From the NCBI GenBank assembly GCA_025331445.1, contig JAIWNE010000002.1, positions 124,001 through 188,000 on the forward strand: 64,000 nt of DNA. Reading direction: 5' to 3'. Below, piece after piece: positions 47,557 to 59,332 of this stretch. The first letter of the stretch is position 1, and each line of letters opens with the position of its first letter. The notes under the pieces were generated by a model. That model saw only the letters and a program-made list of their open reading frames with translations, did not search any database and was not told the DNA's origin. This DNA comes from Blakeslea trispora (lineage: Eukaryota; Mucoromycota; Mucoromycetes; Mucorales; Choanephoraceae). Position numbers and translations under genes: made by a program.

Positions 47557-47978
47557 GTATATTGCTGATGATTTTTACCCAAAAAAACCACATTACTCTG
47601 TAACCACAAACTTGATTCCATAAATGGGACACTTTTTCGTTTTCAGAAGGGTTTTCTTCATTATGTCAAGCAAGTCAGAAGGTCCTCTAAACATCCAGCC
47701 AGAACTATGTTACTCGAAGGCATGTCTTTCATTGACTCCTCTAATAGTGTGCCTTTAACGAAATACAGCTCTTGTAAGGATTGCAGGACGTTACTGGCTT
47801 CGTTTCTGAGACAAAGCTTACTTCATTAGCTTGCTTGTCTGATTCACTTTCGTTTCTTATTCGTAGCCGAACAAGCTTGCAATCACTGTAATTTCCTTGA
47901 TGAATCTCTTTGGTAGAAGAGAGAGAGGATTTTGATGTTTTGTAATATTCTATATGAGCCCCACTCATCAAAAAGCAT
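47557..47978 (-). repeat. Left 422-bp inverted arm
   Basis: This stretch is the reverse complement of 52573-52994 over its full length, and the few differences I could see are at the inner edge. On the minus strand it contains an open frame (SGAHIEYYKTSKSSL...) that ends at a GT donor-like site after QANE. The same protein is readable from the right arm on the plus strand. The arms enclose the exonuclease-transposase gene. Confidence 0.93.
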
Positions 47979-48199
47979 TGCATGTGAAAGCTTAAATAAG
48001 CGACGGTAATAACAACGCTTATTAAAACTTTCGTACCTTGATACACTACAAAGTTTTCTGCTCTTCGAGTCTTTTTTCTTTCCTTACTGTTTTTTTAACG
48101 CTATTAAATGCCTAAGCAAAAAAAAAAAAAAAAAAAACAAACAAAAGCTTCAAAACTTTGAGATTCTCCTCTACTAGAGGATTTGACAGGAATCAGCGA

Positions 48200-51100
48200 A
48201 TGCTTACAAGCTTGTTTAACCGTGCAAACAGTGCAAATGGGATTGATAGTCAAACTAATGAAGTAAGTTATATCTTCAACTTCTCTTATGTTGAAGTCAG
48301 AAACAAGATCGTTTATGCCTTCCGAGATGACAAAAACTAGAGCTTGTTTTAATAACACTATTCTGGCTTTAGGAGCCTGATGCTTTACTGGAGAACATTA
48401 CTCAGGAACGAAACGAAGAACAGATCAGTGAAACAGTTGAAGATTCAGTTGAAGATGTAGACACGGAGGAAACTAGCGACACGCTTCCAGACAACAGTGT
48501 TTTGACTGATTATTTTGAGGAACTACAGGCTCGTCTAGCAAACGAAGAATATCCTTTTGAATACAAAAATGGTACCTTTTGGATTGAGCCAATGATGACT
48601 TTTTTTGCTCTTCGAAAGAAAAAGGACGCCAACTATCTGTATAGGCCACGAGTTTTTCTTTGGATTCCGCACCTGTTGATCAACCAAGGCTTGGAGGGAA
48701 TAAGGTGTCCTAGGGAAAATTGCAAGAAGAGCCTTGAAACGAAAGGTTATAACAAAAAACCACATGCCCGAAGAATTGTGGATATGTTTAGGTGATTAAC
48801 AAATAACTCTTTAAAAGTATGCATACTCATTCATTTTCAAAATTATAGCTGCTTTTACCTTATGTCAGTTAGATATAGATGTTGTGATCGAAAATGTGGA
48901 GCTTTATTTAATGCGCATGACTCAGAAATTGTTGAACAGCTTCCTCTTGAACTGCAGGTGGAATTTCCAGCTATCCTTACTCATCGAGGAGGAATCTCGA
49001 AAGCAGTAGCCGACCTTCTCAGACCCTGTATTCAGAACTCAGTTGGACCAGAAAGGTTCCAAAAGATTCTCCGTGAGCTTCACATGCTTCGTCATGACAG
49101 AGTTGAGCTTCAGTATTTGCTCTCTGAGTACAACAAACGGAGTGGAATTTCTCAGTATTTCTCGAACTCGCCACCTGAGGATTTTTCATCGTTTAATGAT
49201 CAGAAGAGATATGCCGGCTTTGTACCTACCGGCACGTACATTCGAACTATCTACACGGAAATCATAAAAGTCCTTCAACCAAGAATGGACAAACATATGA
49301 TGCTTCTGGATGGAAAGATCTTGAAGGGTGATCATTCATTCAAATTCCCAAAGCATATGGCCAAAATTGACGACACCAGTGTGTTTACTGGTCTCTACAC
49401 TATGACAAATGAATATGAAGAGATAGTGCACCAAGTATTAGTGCCATCGAAGGCACTGTCATATCTGAAGCACTCTTTTGAGAAAATGCGGGAAGCATAC
49501 TTCGACTACGGGCATCAAATGCCAATTGCTTTTTTCACTGACAATGTGAAAGGTGACCAGTCTTTTGTTGAGGGGATATTTGAATCTCTTAAAGAAGGTG
49601 TAGAGCCAGCAGACTTAGAAAGGATAAACACTTTAAGCACAGATAGCTCATATCTTCAATTGCCTAATGATATCAATATTCTTTATTTATGTCGTGACCT
49701 TGATTCCATGGAGATTTCTCTCAGAGCTTTGTTTGAAGAGATCAAGTCGTCAGCTGAGGAAGGAGGCGATGTTGCTATAGGCTTTGATTGTGAATGGGAT
49801 ATCTGTTATTCTGAAGGAGTAGATAGCTGTAGAGTGGATGTGATTCAGATAGCATTTGCCAAAAATGTTTATGTGCTCCATATCGATAGATGTTGGACTT
49901 CTTTACCCATCTCTTTGATGATGATTCTTGAGGATGAAAACATAAAGAAAGTTGGGCGGCAAGTAGGCGGTGACTTGAGCAGATTGGCAAAAATTATGTG
50001 TGTCAATTGCAAAGGCAAACTTGAATTGGGATCCTTTTGCTCCTCAAGAAAAGTGGTGTCCAGCGGTGCAACTTCTTTGTCAGCAATTTCACTCAGTGTG
50101 CTGGGGAAAAGCATTCAGAAGTCAGAACGAGAGACTCAATGGTCCTCAGAGATACTCTCTTCCAAGCAGATAGAATACGCAGCCATAGATGCTTGGGCTA
50201 GCTTAACTATTTACGAAGCAATCAAGGCTATTCCTGAGACTGGTTCGCGCATTAATTCGAAGAATTGTATACCAGGAACCTTTGTTTCTTTGAAGCCTTG
50301 TGGCTTAAAACATGTGGTTGCGTCCGGTCAGATTGAACAAATCAAAGATAACAAGCATGTTGAGAAAGGCTCCTGTCTTTTCAGGGTAACCAAAGTCTAT
50401 ATTCCAAGCTACATGGTGAATCCTGAAAATCTTGATAATAGACAAAACAATGAAGCCAGAAACTCTGCAGCTCCTGTTTGTTTGGGCTCATTTTCTGAAC
50501 TTGGATTTGTTATCAAGGTTTTCAATTCTGATTTGATAACAGCACCAAGAGAAGAAGTACAAGAAGCTGGTAGCAGTGTCCGTCCGCCAAGCCAAAGGAT
50601 CAGTGTGAGACCGAATGCAGTTGTCATTACTAGTTTGAACGATTCTGAGAAAAACGTTGAAGTTGTTGAATCGACCAACGATGCAAATGTTGATATTGCT
50701 TTCAACACTATGTTCCCTGATAACTTTTCTAATGTTGACAGAAAAAGCTTCGAACATGGCTATCAACTGTTCACCTCCAACTTAAGAATAAGCCATGAGA
50801 TAGTGCATGAACAGCATGATGACAAACGAGTCTTTACTCGTGTTGTCAAGGATGTATTTCATCTGATTGATATGATAAGGCCTTATAAGCAGCACGGTCT
50901 TTACAAGGAATTCACTCAAAGATTTAGTGATAGTCTTTTTGTTCTCAATGAAGATGACAAGAAATTGGTTTCAGATGCATTGGCAAAGAATGGTGAAAGC
51001 TGGGAAATGAGAATGAAGTATGACCGCAACTGGATTTGGGAAAGAGTCAAACGAAAGATTTGCTCTCCCGCTATACTTCTGCCAGTATTACAGTCTCTTT

Positions 51101-51882
51101 TCCTTTCGTTTAGACCCTTGAGATGCTCCAAGTTAGGATGTTCTCTTTTTGACAAAGTGTCTTGGGCGCAAGCACTGAGTGCCTTGAAGACTGTGCAGTT
51201 AGGCCATGTCTCGGATCCACCAGGTGTCCAACTTTATTACAAGAAGCAGAAAAAAGACAAGTATGGTCTCACTCTTTATAGATGTGTAAGAGGAACCAAT
51301 TCTTTGGAAGGAGGAGTTCACCAGAACCTTATCAGAAAGTTCGGGTCCTTTGGTGCAGGTCCAGAGCTTGCCTCTGCAATGTTAATTGACTACCGATTAG
51401 GACATAACTTTGATGTTGGAACTTCCAATCGTCTTGAATTAGAGTACAAGGGTCATTATGATCCTTGGCTGACTCAGCATCTTGATTATTTGCGCCAAGC
51501 TATGCAGATGGCTGATCGAGGTCTAAAGCATTTGGCAGTTGAAATCAATGTCTTGAAATTTCGTGGCTCTAAAGAAGTTTTTGGCATATGCCCTTTGCCA
51601 GATGAGGAAATGCAGCGGTTGGGTATTGAGAAGGTGGAAGGAAGTAGAGTGAGTTCGAGTTTAAGTAGTCCTGTGTATAACGTAGAAAAAGATCTTATGA
51701 TACCAAATATCAAAGATACTGTTTTCTTGAAAATTGGTTCCACTCTCCGTGAGAGAAATAGTCGGTATCAATTTGTGGCAAGTCATCAAAGGACCAAGTA
51801 TGCTGTAATTGCAGTTCATACTTTAGAAGAAAAGCTTTTGTTTGGACGTCTGTTGAAAGATGTTCTTGAGACATCAAATTGA
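48200..51882 (+). CDS. Transposase-like protein with embedded DEDDy 3'-5' exonuclease domain
   Basis: Three exons (48200-48262, 48373-48791, 48849-51882) join in phase to 1,171 codons; the start Met is a best guess. An N-terminal zinc-binding region of the DUF6729 type has CPRENCKKSL and, after the second intron, RCCDRKCGALF. An RNase H-fold transposase core follows: LLDGKILKGDHSF with an Asp at about 315 and FFTDNVKGDQSF with an Asp at about 392. Inserted next is a complete RNase D/WRN-like exonuclease: GFDCEWD (DxE, about 474-476), VGGDLSRL (Asp about 536) and EYAAIDAWASL (Tyr-Asp, about 608). The C-terminal part has RGTNSLEGGVHQN, which probably carries the last acidic residue of the split core. 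A joint role in cutting and trimming DNA ends is inference. Confidence 0.8.
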
Positions 51883-52342
51883 ATTACCCCTAACTTTGAC
51901 CTTCTGGCCAAAAAATGGAACACCTTTTGCGAGGGAGAAAGAGTGCTTTATAAAACACCTGAACATTTAGAAAAGTATCATCGACATTGGAAGGAGCAGA
52001 AGCTAGCTCGCACTACTCATCAAGCACATCACAGTACTATCTCGCTAATTCAGTCTCAAATCTGTAAGAAGAATTCTGCTAGTGTACATTTGCCATTGGC
52101 AGTACCTTCATTGCCAAGCCAACACAACAGCAGAAACTTGCTTACAATTTCAACCGCACCATTCAAGTAATACAAATGCTTTAAAGAAAACATGCAAAGG
52201 ATGTGGTGATGTTCTGTGTAATGGAAAAATGCGTAGATCTAACTGCAAGAATCCCATATGTCTCAATTGCAAGAGCAAACAGTGTGAGGGCGTTTGGGAT
52301 AAAAAGAGATGTCAAAATCCCACCTCGATTAACTACCTTTAA
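51883..52342 (+). pseudogene. Possible C-terminal continuation of the exonuclease-transposase, broken
   Basis: After the TGA the other frames read LAKKWNTFCEGERVLYKTP and HLEKYHRHWKEQ, and from 52184 a Cys cluster: CKGCGDVLCNG, then CKNPICLNCKSKQCEG, then CQNP. Related transposase-like proteins, as I recall, end in such a zinc-rich tail. Either introns were missed or the tail was lost by a stop and frame changes. Confidence 0.5.
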
Positions 52343-52572
52343 CTCGTTCGGCCTTATATTACTCTATACTTATTTTACACAATTATCTCTCTAACATTAC
52401 TATTATAAATATCCCACTAAAACATTGCAAAAATTCAGTTTATTGTCTGGAGTGCTTGAATAACTCATAATAATGCAAATCCAAAAAAAGTTTGGCTATC
52501 GCCAAACTTAAAATTCGTTTTTTTTTTTTGTATTTTGGTTTTTGTCCTCCCCCCAGACATGTCACCCGAGCC
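52343..52572. other. Spacer before the right inverted arm
   Basis: AT-rich DNA with no gene. A C-run string, CTCCCCCCAGACATG at 52547-52561, is repeated at 55509-55523. Confidence 0.6.
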
Positions 52573-52994
52573 ATGTTTTTTGATGAGTGGGGCTCATATA
52601 GAATATTACAAAACATCAAAATCCTCTCTCTCTTCTACCAAAGAGATTCATCAAGGAAATTACAGTGATTGCAAGCTTGTTCGGCTACGAATAAGAAACG
52701 AAAGTGAATCAGACAAGCAAGCTAATGAAGTAAGCTTTGTCTCAGAAACGAAGCCAGTAACGTCCTGCAATCCTTACAAGAGCTGTATTTCGTTAAAGGC
52801 ACACTATTAGAGGAGTCAATGAAAGACATGCCTTCGAGTAACATAGTTCTGGCTGGATGTTTAGAGGACCTTCTGACTTGCTTGACATAATGAAGAAAAC
52901 CCTTCTGAAAACGAAAAAGTGTCCCATTTATGGAATCAAGTTTGTGGTTACAGAGTAATGTGGTTTTTTTGGGTAAAAATCATCAGCAATATAC
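52573..52994 (+). repeat. Right 422-bp inverted arm
   Basis: This is the partner of 47557-47978 in opposite orientation and of the same length. The near-identity of the arms, 4.6 kb apart, implies either recent duplication or gene conversion. The outer edges share only a few more bases (GCAATATACATT), and no target duplication is visible. Confidence 0.93.
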
Positions 52995-53270
52995 ATTCAT
53001 CTCTATATCCAAAAAGTTTGAATTTTAAGAATCTGAGATGTTTATCTCACTCTAGATTTACGCAAAGAGAACAAAGAATATACAATCTATCATATAAAAG
53101 GCCAAAAAAAACTTGTTTCTGTTTTTCTCTTTGTCTCTGTTACCTCATCTGTTAGATTCTTCTAATACATCTAATCTCTTATTGCTGGAAGGAGTAAGAT
53201 ATATTTTATTCTGACCTTGATATATCTGCCCCACTAATATGCTATGAATAGATCTAATCCCTCTTAGGCA
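52995..53270. other. Spacer upstream of the Fanzor-like gene
   Basis: No coding region is seen. It may serve as the 5' region of the following gene. Confidence 0.5.
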
Positions 53271-55451
53271 ATGTCCTACCGCAGGGCTCTACAAGATACA
53301 TTCTATTTAGGCGGTCGTTATACTCCTGCGCCCCAGTTGTCTGTCAATGTGCAACAACAACCATCTACCATAGCTCCTGGCATGAGGCGTGCATTTGAAA
53401 TGTCTGTAGAAGAATTCCATGACCTGTTTTATATCGTAGCCCAAGCCAAGCTACGCGATAACATTATCCGTGAAAAAAACAAAAAGAAGTCAAACTACTC
53501 TGCTCTCAAAGCCAAAACTCTTGCTGGTCAAATTCCAAGAGGACTGTATGCTGATATGGATAAACATGCTAACCTCGGTTTGCGAGAATCTGCAAACAGA
53601 TTTCAAAATGATAATTCAGTGTCTCGAGCAATTGATCTTTGGAGAAGATATGTACAACAAAATTTTGATGTCGTCCAAGAGTCTGTAAGCAATCCTACTA
53701 CTGAAGCAACTAGCTCTACTCAAGCCATTGAACCTTCTTCAGAAGAGCTCCCTACCGAACCTGCTTCCTTTGTTGTTACCGAAGAATATTTTGAAGTCTG
53801 TACTGCGTATTTTCCCTCGTTGATACGAGATGATCTTACACCTGAAGTTAGACAACTCTTTGATACTAAGCTTGCTGAACTACTGCCTCAGACCTCCAAC
53901 TTTATCAGTGACTTTCAAACAATCATGTTTATGATAATGTCCTGTTTCCGAAGCCATACTTTTGCTGTTCGCAATGGAAAATCAGTATTTGATAGATCAA
54001 ATGGCTTTCAAATACAAAGCATCTTCCCAAGTAACTTTCAGCTACAAGATACCTTGATTTTTTCTGCCTCTCCATATGCTTCCAACTTTCTTGCCTCTCC
54101 TGATGCTAATGACATTCCTTTTCTCTTCACTGACCGACATATTCATTTTTTGAAGTCTGGTTTTTATGGTGTTCGTGGCTTGCAAACAAAGACCAAAACA
54201 GATTATCCTTTGAGAACCCTGTTAATGGAAGCCATCTCTGACTCAGTCAACCAGTTCATCCAACCAAAAAACACTCTTCATGTGGCCTGCTATGAGCCTG
54301 CATTGACTAACTATATTACTAATTTATCTGTCATGTGGGGTGATAACAAGATGATCAACATTCTTCTAGACAAGCTTTTGTTAGGGTTGCTACGTATTCA
54401 TTTGGCTCCTACAAGAGAAAAAAAGCATCAAGAATTTATCAAGTCTATGAAAAATGCCTCTAAAGAAAGAAAGGACGAAGCTGCAAAAGGGAGTAAGGCA
54501 GAAGCAGGTCATCCTACCAATTGGTTTCCACTGCTCCATCAAAGTTAATCTAGAACCTGAAGTTGCTGTTGTGCAAGGTAGTGATTCTAAAGAAGAGGCA
54601 GGTGTATGTTGTCCTCAGATTGGTGAATGTATTACTGGTGTTCAGACACAAGTTGCAGACATTGCCAAAAATATACAAGCTCATATCCGACGTCCGCATG
54701 CCAATAATGATAAAGAGTTGATTACTATTGCTAGAAATGAGATCAAGGTGTACATTGATGAGTTGGAGGCCGATAGAAGTAGGTTGTTTCTGGCTATTCA
54801 ACAAGTCAAGTCTGAGCTGACAGACCAGCAATACCAGCTGTATTTCCGCAGAAGAGCATCAAATTTGACAAAAAGAGATCAAAAAGCGCCCAGACAGACC
54901 AGAGTACTGCAGCAGATCACGGGCCAGCCTACAATCCTAAATCGAAAAAGAAAGATGTCAAGAAGAAAGGAAAATAAACACAAAGAAAGAATCTGTTGAT
55001 GCTGATTGGTGATCGTGGCTTTGGGTTAGGTTCCAGAATTAGAGGACATCTTAGGTATGGTGGTATTTGGAAGCAAGATCTGCATGCAAGGTATACGACT
55101 GTCTGTATCACCAACGAAAACTATACTTCCCAGACATGTGTCTATTGCTTTCACAAACTTCAACATCCAAAGCAGCTCATACAAGTGAAAGGCAAAACAG
55201 TATATAGAAACATGAAAGGCGCATTCCATTGTTTGAACCCTGAATGCCCATCTGTCAAGAATGGTCGTGGGGTAAGTGGCCGTGACAAACTGTCTGCTCT
55301 TGCTATTGCCATTTCCAGAATTACAACTTTGCTCTTTCAGCAAACTCTCCCTGCTTTCTCAAGAACCATCAGTCACTCCAACACTGAATTTAATCACAAA
55401 ACAGCCTCCTTTTGTAAAAGAAGCGGTGTATTGGCTGCACGCGAAGCGTGA
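53271..55451 (+). pseudogene. Fanzor/TnpB-like nuclease gene, frame-broken and internally deleted
   Basis: The first 425 codons (53271-54548) form an intact N-terminal part of mostly unrecognised sequence, with a helical, Phe-rich core. The frame then shifts: 54454-54999 continues in another phase with SKEEAGVCCPQ and LTDQQYQLYFRRR. At 54996 it returns to the first phase with LIGDRGFGLGSRIRGHLRYGG. TNENYTSQTCVYC carries the conserved Glu and first CxxC, CLNPEC the second Cys pair, and GRDKLSALAIA the last RuvC Asp. The first RuvC Asp strand, expected between the second and third parts, is absent. Fanzors are transposon-borne, RNA-guided DNA nucleases, and the assignment here rests on the C-terminal layout. 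The copy is dead. Confidence 0.65.
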
Positions 55452-56202
55452 GGAGCAAGGCTGTAAGTGTTACATAAACTCTAATTGCTTTAAATTGCTA
55501 AATCTTCTCTCCCCCCAGACATGACAGCTTTGCCTTTCAAAAATGAGGGTGAACGCACTGTAGCAATTTAATCTGCGCTTTAAATTTATTTAACCTATAT
55601 CCATTGCTCAATTCGATCGGGCTCAGGAGAATATAGCTAATGGTTGATACATTTGTGCCTTTTGTTCAATCATCAGGTTTTGAGCGATACATCAAATGCC
55701 TTTAGTAGACCAAGTCATAGTATAGGTTAAATGGATTTGAAAGGCAAACTCGTCAATGAAAACACAGTTATTATCTTATTATGATCTTTTTTGGAAGTTC
55801 TTTATGGCTTCTTACCGAGTTCAGGAATTGTTTTCAGCCTTTGAAAACCTTGTCTTCAGTCCTTATTAGGCATCAAGCACTTAATGGATAGAAAATGCAC
55901 TGAGAACAATAGAAGTCTCTCCATAAGCCAATGATAATTCTGTGCAGACTGAATTTTAGTTTTAAGCGCAGCTTGGAATAATGAATCTCTCTTATCTTGG
56001 TCTGCAATCTATCTCGGGGAATGATGTATATAATTGGCTTATTTAATCTTTTCGAGACAGGTGGGAAATAAAGACTGATCATTTGACGCAATATGATTGG
56101 AAGAGATAATCTAAAATTTCTCTCTCTTTAATTTTTGAGTTTGGGCACGCCATATTTTTGATTGTTTTCTTTTTTCTATTTTCTTACTTTTTCTTCAAAG
56201 TC
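55452..56202. other. Flank with a short inverted repeat
   Basis: TTTGCCTTTCAAA at 55529-55541 returns inverted at 55736-55748, and TTTAACCTATA with its complement lies just inside, so a MITE-like or foldback piece of about 220 bp is present. The rest is the upstream region of the GATA gene, with a pyrimidine-rich leader. Confidence 0.5.
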
Positions 56203-56871
56203 ATGGTTTCCTCTATGCATTTGCAACAAATCAAAACCCGTAAACGATCTCTCACTCGTTGTGTTGAATGTCAATTATCTTTTCGTCCTCATTTATGGGG
56301 CCGTGAAAGTGGCAAAGGCCCTGTCTGTGATCAATGTTCCAATACAACCTTAAGAAAAGAAGACGAACTATTACTAGATAATAAAGAGAATATGATATGC
56401 TCAAATTGTCAAGCAACCAATACACCTCTCTGGAGAAGAGACGCCAAAGGAAACACGATCTGTAATGCTTGTGGTCTCTATTACAAATTACATCATGTGC
56501 ATCGCCCTGCTACTATGATGCGTACTGAAATTAAACGTAGAAAGCGATGTACCTCTCTCGAAAAAAAGCAAAAGAGCCGGAAACCGAGCATGGACAGTGA
56601 CCATTCAGACAGCCAATCAGAAGAGAAATTGAAATTACCTCCCATACAGTCATACTATCCTTCCTGTACTCATACATCTTCTATGGAATCACTCTATTCT
56701 CGACGTCTAGAATTACAAAAAGAAGTCAGTCGCCTATCTAAATTATTATCGTCTACTGTTGCCAAGCTATCAGACATAGATCAAGCTATTATTGCACAAC
56801 ATCCAGAAGAACAAGCCAGTCTGAAAAACGAACCAAGATTACCACCTATTTCATTAGCCTTTCCCTTTTAA
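56203..56871 (+). CDS. GATA-type zinc finger transcription factor
   Basis: A single exon of 222 codons. A canonical GATA finger lies at residues 66-90 (CSNCQATNTPLWRR...CNACGLYYKLH, spacing C-x2-C-x17-C-x2-C) with the basic tail HRPATMMRTEIKRRKR that contacts GATA sites. An upstream Cys pair set (C20-C45, C-x2-C-x18-C-x2-C) looks like a second finger but lacks the typical TPLWR core and basic tail. The C-terminal 70 residues contain a Leu-rich coiled coil (RRLELQKEVSRLSKLLSS). Fungal GATA factors control nitrogen use, iron uptake or light responses; which applies cannot be told. The ATG is preceded by an AAAG, so a non-coding upstream exon is possible. Confidence 0.9.
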   Translation: MVSSMHLQQIKTRKRSLTRCVECQLSFRPHLWGRESGKGPVCDQCSNTTLRKEDELLLDNKENMICSNCQATNTPLWRRDAKGNTICNACGLYYKLHHVHRPATMMRTEIKRRKRCTSLEKKQKSRKPSMDSDHSDSQSEEKLKLPPIQSYYPSCTHTSSMESLYSRRLELQKEVSRLSKLLSSTVAKLSDIDQAIIAQHPEEQASLKNEPRLPPISLAFPF

Positions 56872-57123
56872 AATTAAATAAAAACACAATACCCTATAAA
56901 CACAATACCCTATATTGTATGATTAAGGTTTTATTCACAAAAAAAAATTCCCCAACTGGGGGGGGGGAGACACACAGTCTATTTAGACAAACATTGCCTG
57001 AGGACAGATCAAATGTAAGAGTGTCCAAACCCCCCCCCTCTTATAGGATGGGAGGCAAAAAGAAATGGCTAAGCGGAAGGGGTTAGGTGTTAAGACATCA
57101 GGTAGATGGAGGGGGGACGGGAA
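56872..57123. other. 3' flank of the GATA gene
   Basis: A tandem 20-base duplication (AACACAATACCCTATA, twice at about 56881-56915) and runs of G and C follow the stop codon. No gene is seen. Confidence 0.5.
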
Positions 57124-58735
57124 CTAATCAAGGGGTTGCTGCCCTAGATGATTGGGCGGAGAAGGCGGAATCTTGGGATGTTGAAAGCAGTCAAGTTTAA
57201 AGAGGATCTTACATATGTTAGGCCATCGAATAGTCCTAAGGATGATTCTACGGAAGAAACGTGGACAATGGGTAGGAAGTGAATTTAAAAAGAAGAAGAT
57301 AAGGTCATCTACCGTTTCAGGCATCATCTAACGACTGTGCATCTGCAAACAATGGACGGTGTGCGATTTCGTAAGGGAGCGGTGAGGATTGAAAAAGACA
57401 AAGGGTAGAGTATCTAGAAGACAGTTAACCAAGACGCCAGTGAATGCAGCGACTACATTCTTCATAGATCTTGAGAAATTAAGGAATGGGATCCGTACAG
57501 ATTTGAGACCAGCAGTGAGAAAGAAGAGTATGTCTATGGGAGGCTTGGCAGCAACTAAGGCCTTCATTGCAGGCTTGCAAGTAGAGTTGATAGAGAGATC
57601 GACAGGTTTTCGAGTCAACATGAGGCTGAACTTTGCGCTAGAACGGATATTGAGAGAGGCGATGGCAGGTAGAGCTACTCGAGGATGGACGTATATGAGG
57701 AAGTAGACGGCTGAAGAAGCGTATCAGGCGCAAAAGAAGAAAGTGTGATCTATTCTTCGTGAAAAGCAGATTGGTCAGGCGCAGCATAACTTGAATCAAA
57801 GAGTTGCTGGAACCGCTGAAAGTTCGACGGATGCGCTTGCTCCAGTTGTTCAGTGGTGTATTTGGGAAAGGGGATGATGGCGAGCCCCATACTCTATTTG
57901 AGGGTAAACTATTTAAGCATAAAGACAAATGGAAAGTAAAGGGTGAAAGCCTCGAAGGTTCACTCCAATTGACGCAAGTTGATTCATAGTAAGTAAAGCC
58001 TTAGTAGCATTGTTGAAAGTACTGTTGGAAGTTACATACAATGCACTGATGTATCTTCCAGACGCAAAAAGTAAACATAGATACTAGAGGGAAGTTTAAA
58101 ATAGAATAGAAGAGCCATTGATATTATGCGAGAGATAGGGAGGAGGGAATGAGTATTCAAGAATACTGCACTTATTGGGATTCCAGTGGTAACCTACTTG
58201 ACGGCTATGTCACTCACAGAGTTGCAATAACAAGGGCATATAATTACGGCTAGCAATCAGAACTATATCATCATTAAAGAGGACACAATTGAATAGGGGA
58301 GTGGTTTCGACTGGTGAGAGAGGGTATTCGAGAGATCTTGAGGTCGAAGGATGCAAGGAAGGTTGTTTATGTAGATAATGTGAAGGAATGGTGAGAGGAC
58401 AAAACCCTGAAGAACACCAGTAATCGAGGAAGAAGCGAGAGGATGTGATGTAGTTGAAAATAGCCTCTATATGTATACCATCAAGCATGTTCTAAATCAA
58501 TCCAAGTAGAGAAGGTGGTTTAAATCCAGACAGTCGATCTCAGACTATTTGACAGGTTCACAGTGTCGTAGGCGGTTTTAACATTCAGGAAGGCTAGAAC
58601 TAGGGATACTTGATGATGTTTCCGACGGATTAAATAAATTTCTTCAAGACAAAGAGCGTGGCCCCGAGAACCTCTCGAGCGCCAGAAACCTCCTTGATAG
58701 CCCAAACAGTCGGACTTATTGAATTTGGCGTTTCA
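57124..58735 (-). pseudogene. LINE reverse transcriptase remnant
   Basis: Read on the minus strand, pieces of a non-LTR reverse transcriptase occur in order. QGGFWRSRGSRGHALCLEEI and LAFLNVKTAYDTV come first (first Asp now Asn in FLNVK). A block near 58400 with PLFNCVLFNDDIVLIASRN follows, where the active site FADD has become FNDD. A C-terminal helix-rich part with LLDTLPFVFF comes last. Stops and frame changes separate the parts, and two catalytic positions are changed. It is a different, older LINE than the one at the start of the window. Confidence 0.8.
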
Positions 58736-59332
58736 TAAAAAAAAAAGTAAATGGTGCATTTACCAAATTCAATAAACCTGACGGCAAAACCCGTCTACCA
58801 AAATCATATCCCCAGAGTTTTTAATAACCAAAGAAGATTAAAAGTCCCCACAGGTCTTTAAGCTTAACACTTTACACTTTTTACTTGATTATGGTATACG
58901 AGTATACACAAAGAAAGACTCATAAAGTAATGCCTCTGCCCTTTTTTGAATGAGTGTTTGGTTCGATAATTATGCTACGTATCCTTTGTAATAGCTTATT
59001 ATCTTACTCAAGTTACCCAAAGAAAACCAGAGCTCTTACTGATATCAAGAAAAGCTTTAGCAACATTGAATTGGTATTAAAAGATTAGTAGTAGCAGTTT
59101 ACAGTATGAAGAGAATCAGAAAGTGCAAAATGCAACTTGTGCCTTTACGGCTCTTGTACCACAATAATCAAACTCTGGGGATATAATTCTGAGAGACAGC
59201 TTTTTATAAGGCACCATATTTTCGGTAGATTGACCATTGAGACTGGAAGAAAGCAAAAAAAGGTTCTTTTTTATTATTAATTATGATATTTCTTTAAACT
59301 ATATACAATATACTGAAACAATTCCTCTTTTC
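58736..59332. other. 3' flank of asparagine synthetase
   Basis: AT-rich DNA with no gene recognised. The phrase CTCTGGGGATAT occurs inverted at about 58808 and 59172, which suggests a further small non-coding element of about 0.4 kb. Confidence 0.45.

Noticed and set aside
47741..48046. 101-codon minus-strand frame as an independent host gene
   Set aside because: Most of it is the left inverted arm, the same protein is present in the right arm, and no family is recognised; it is described under the arms.
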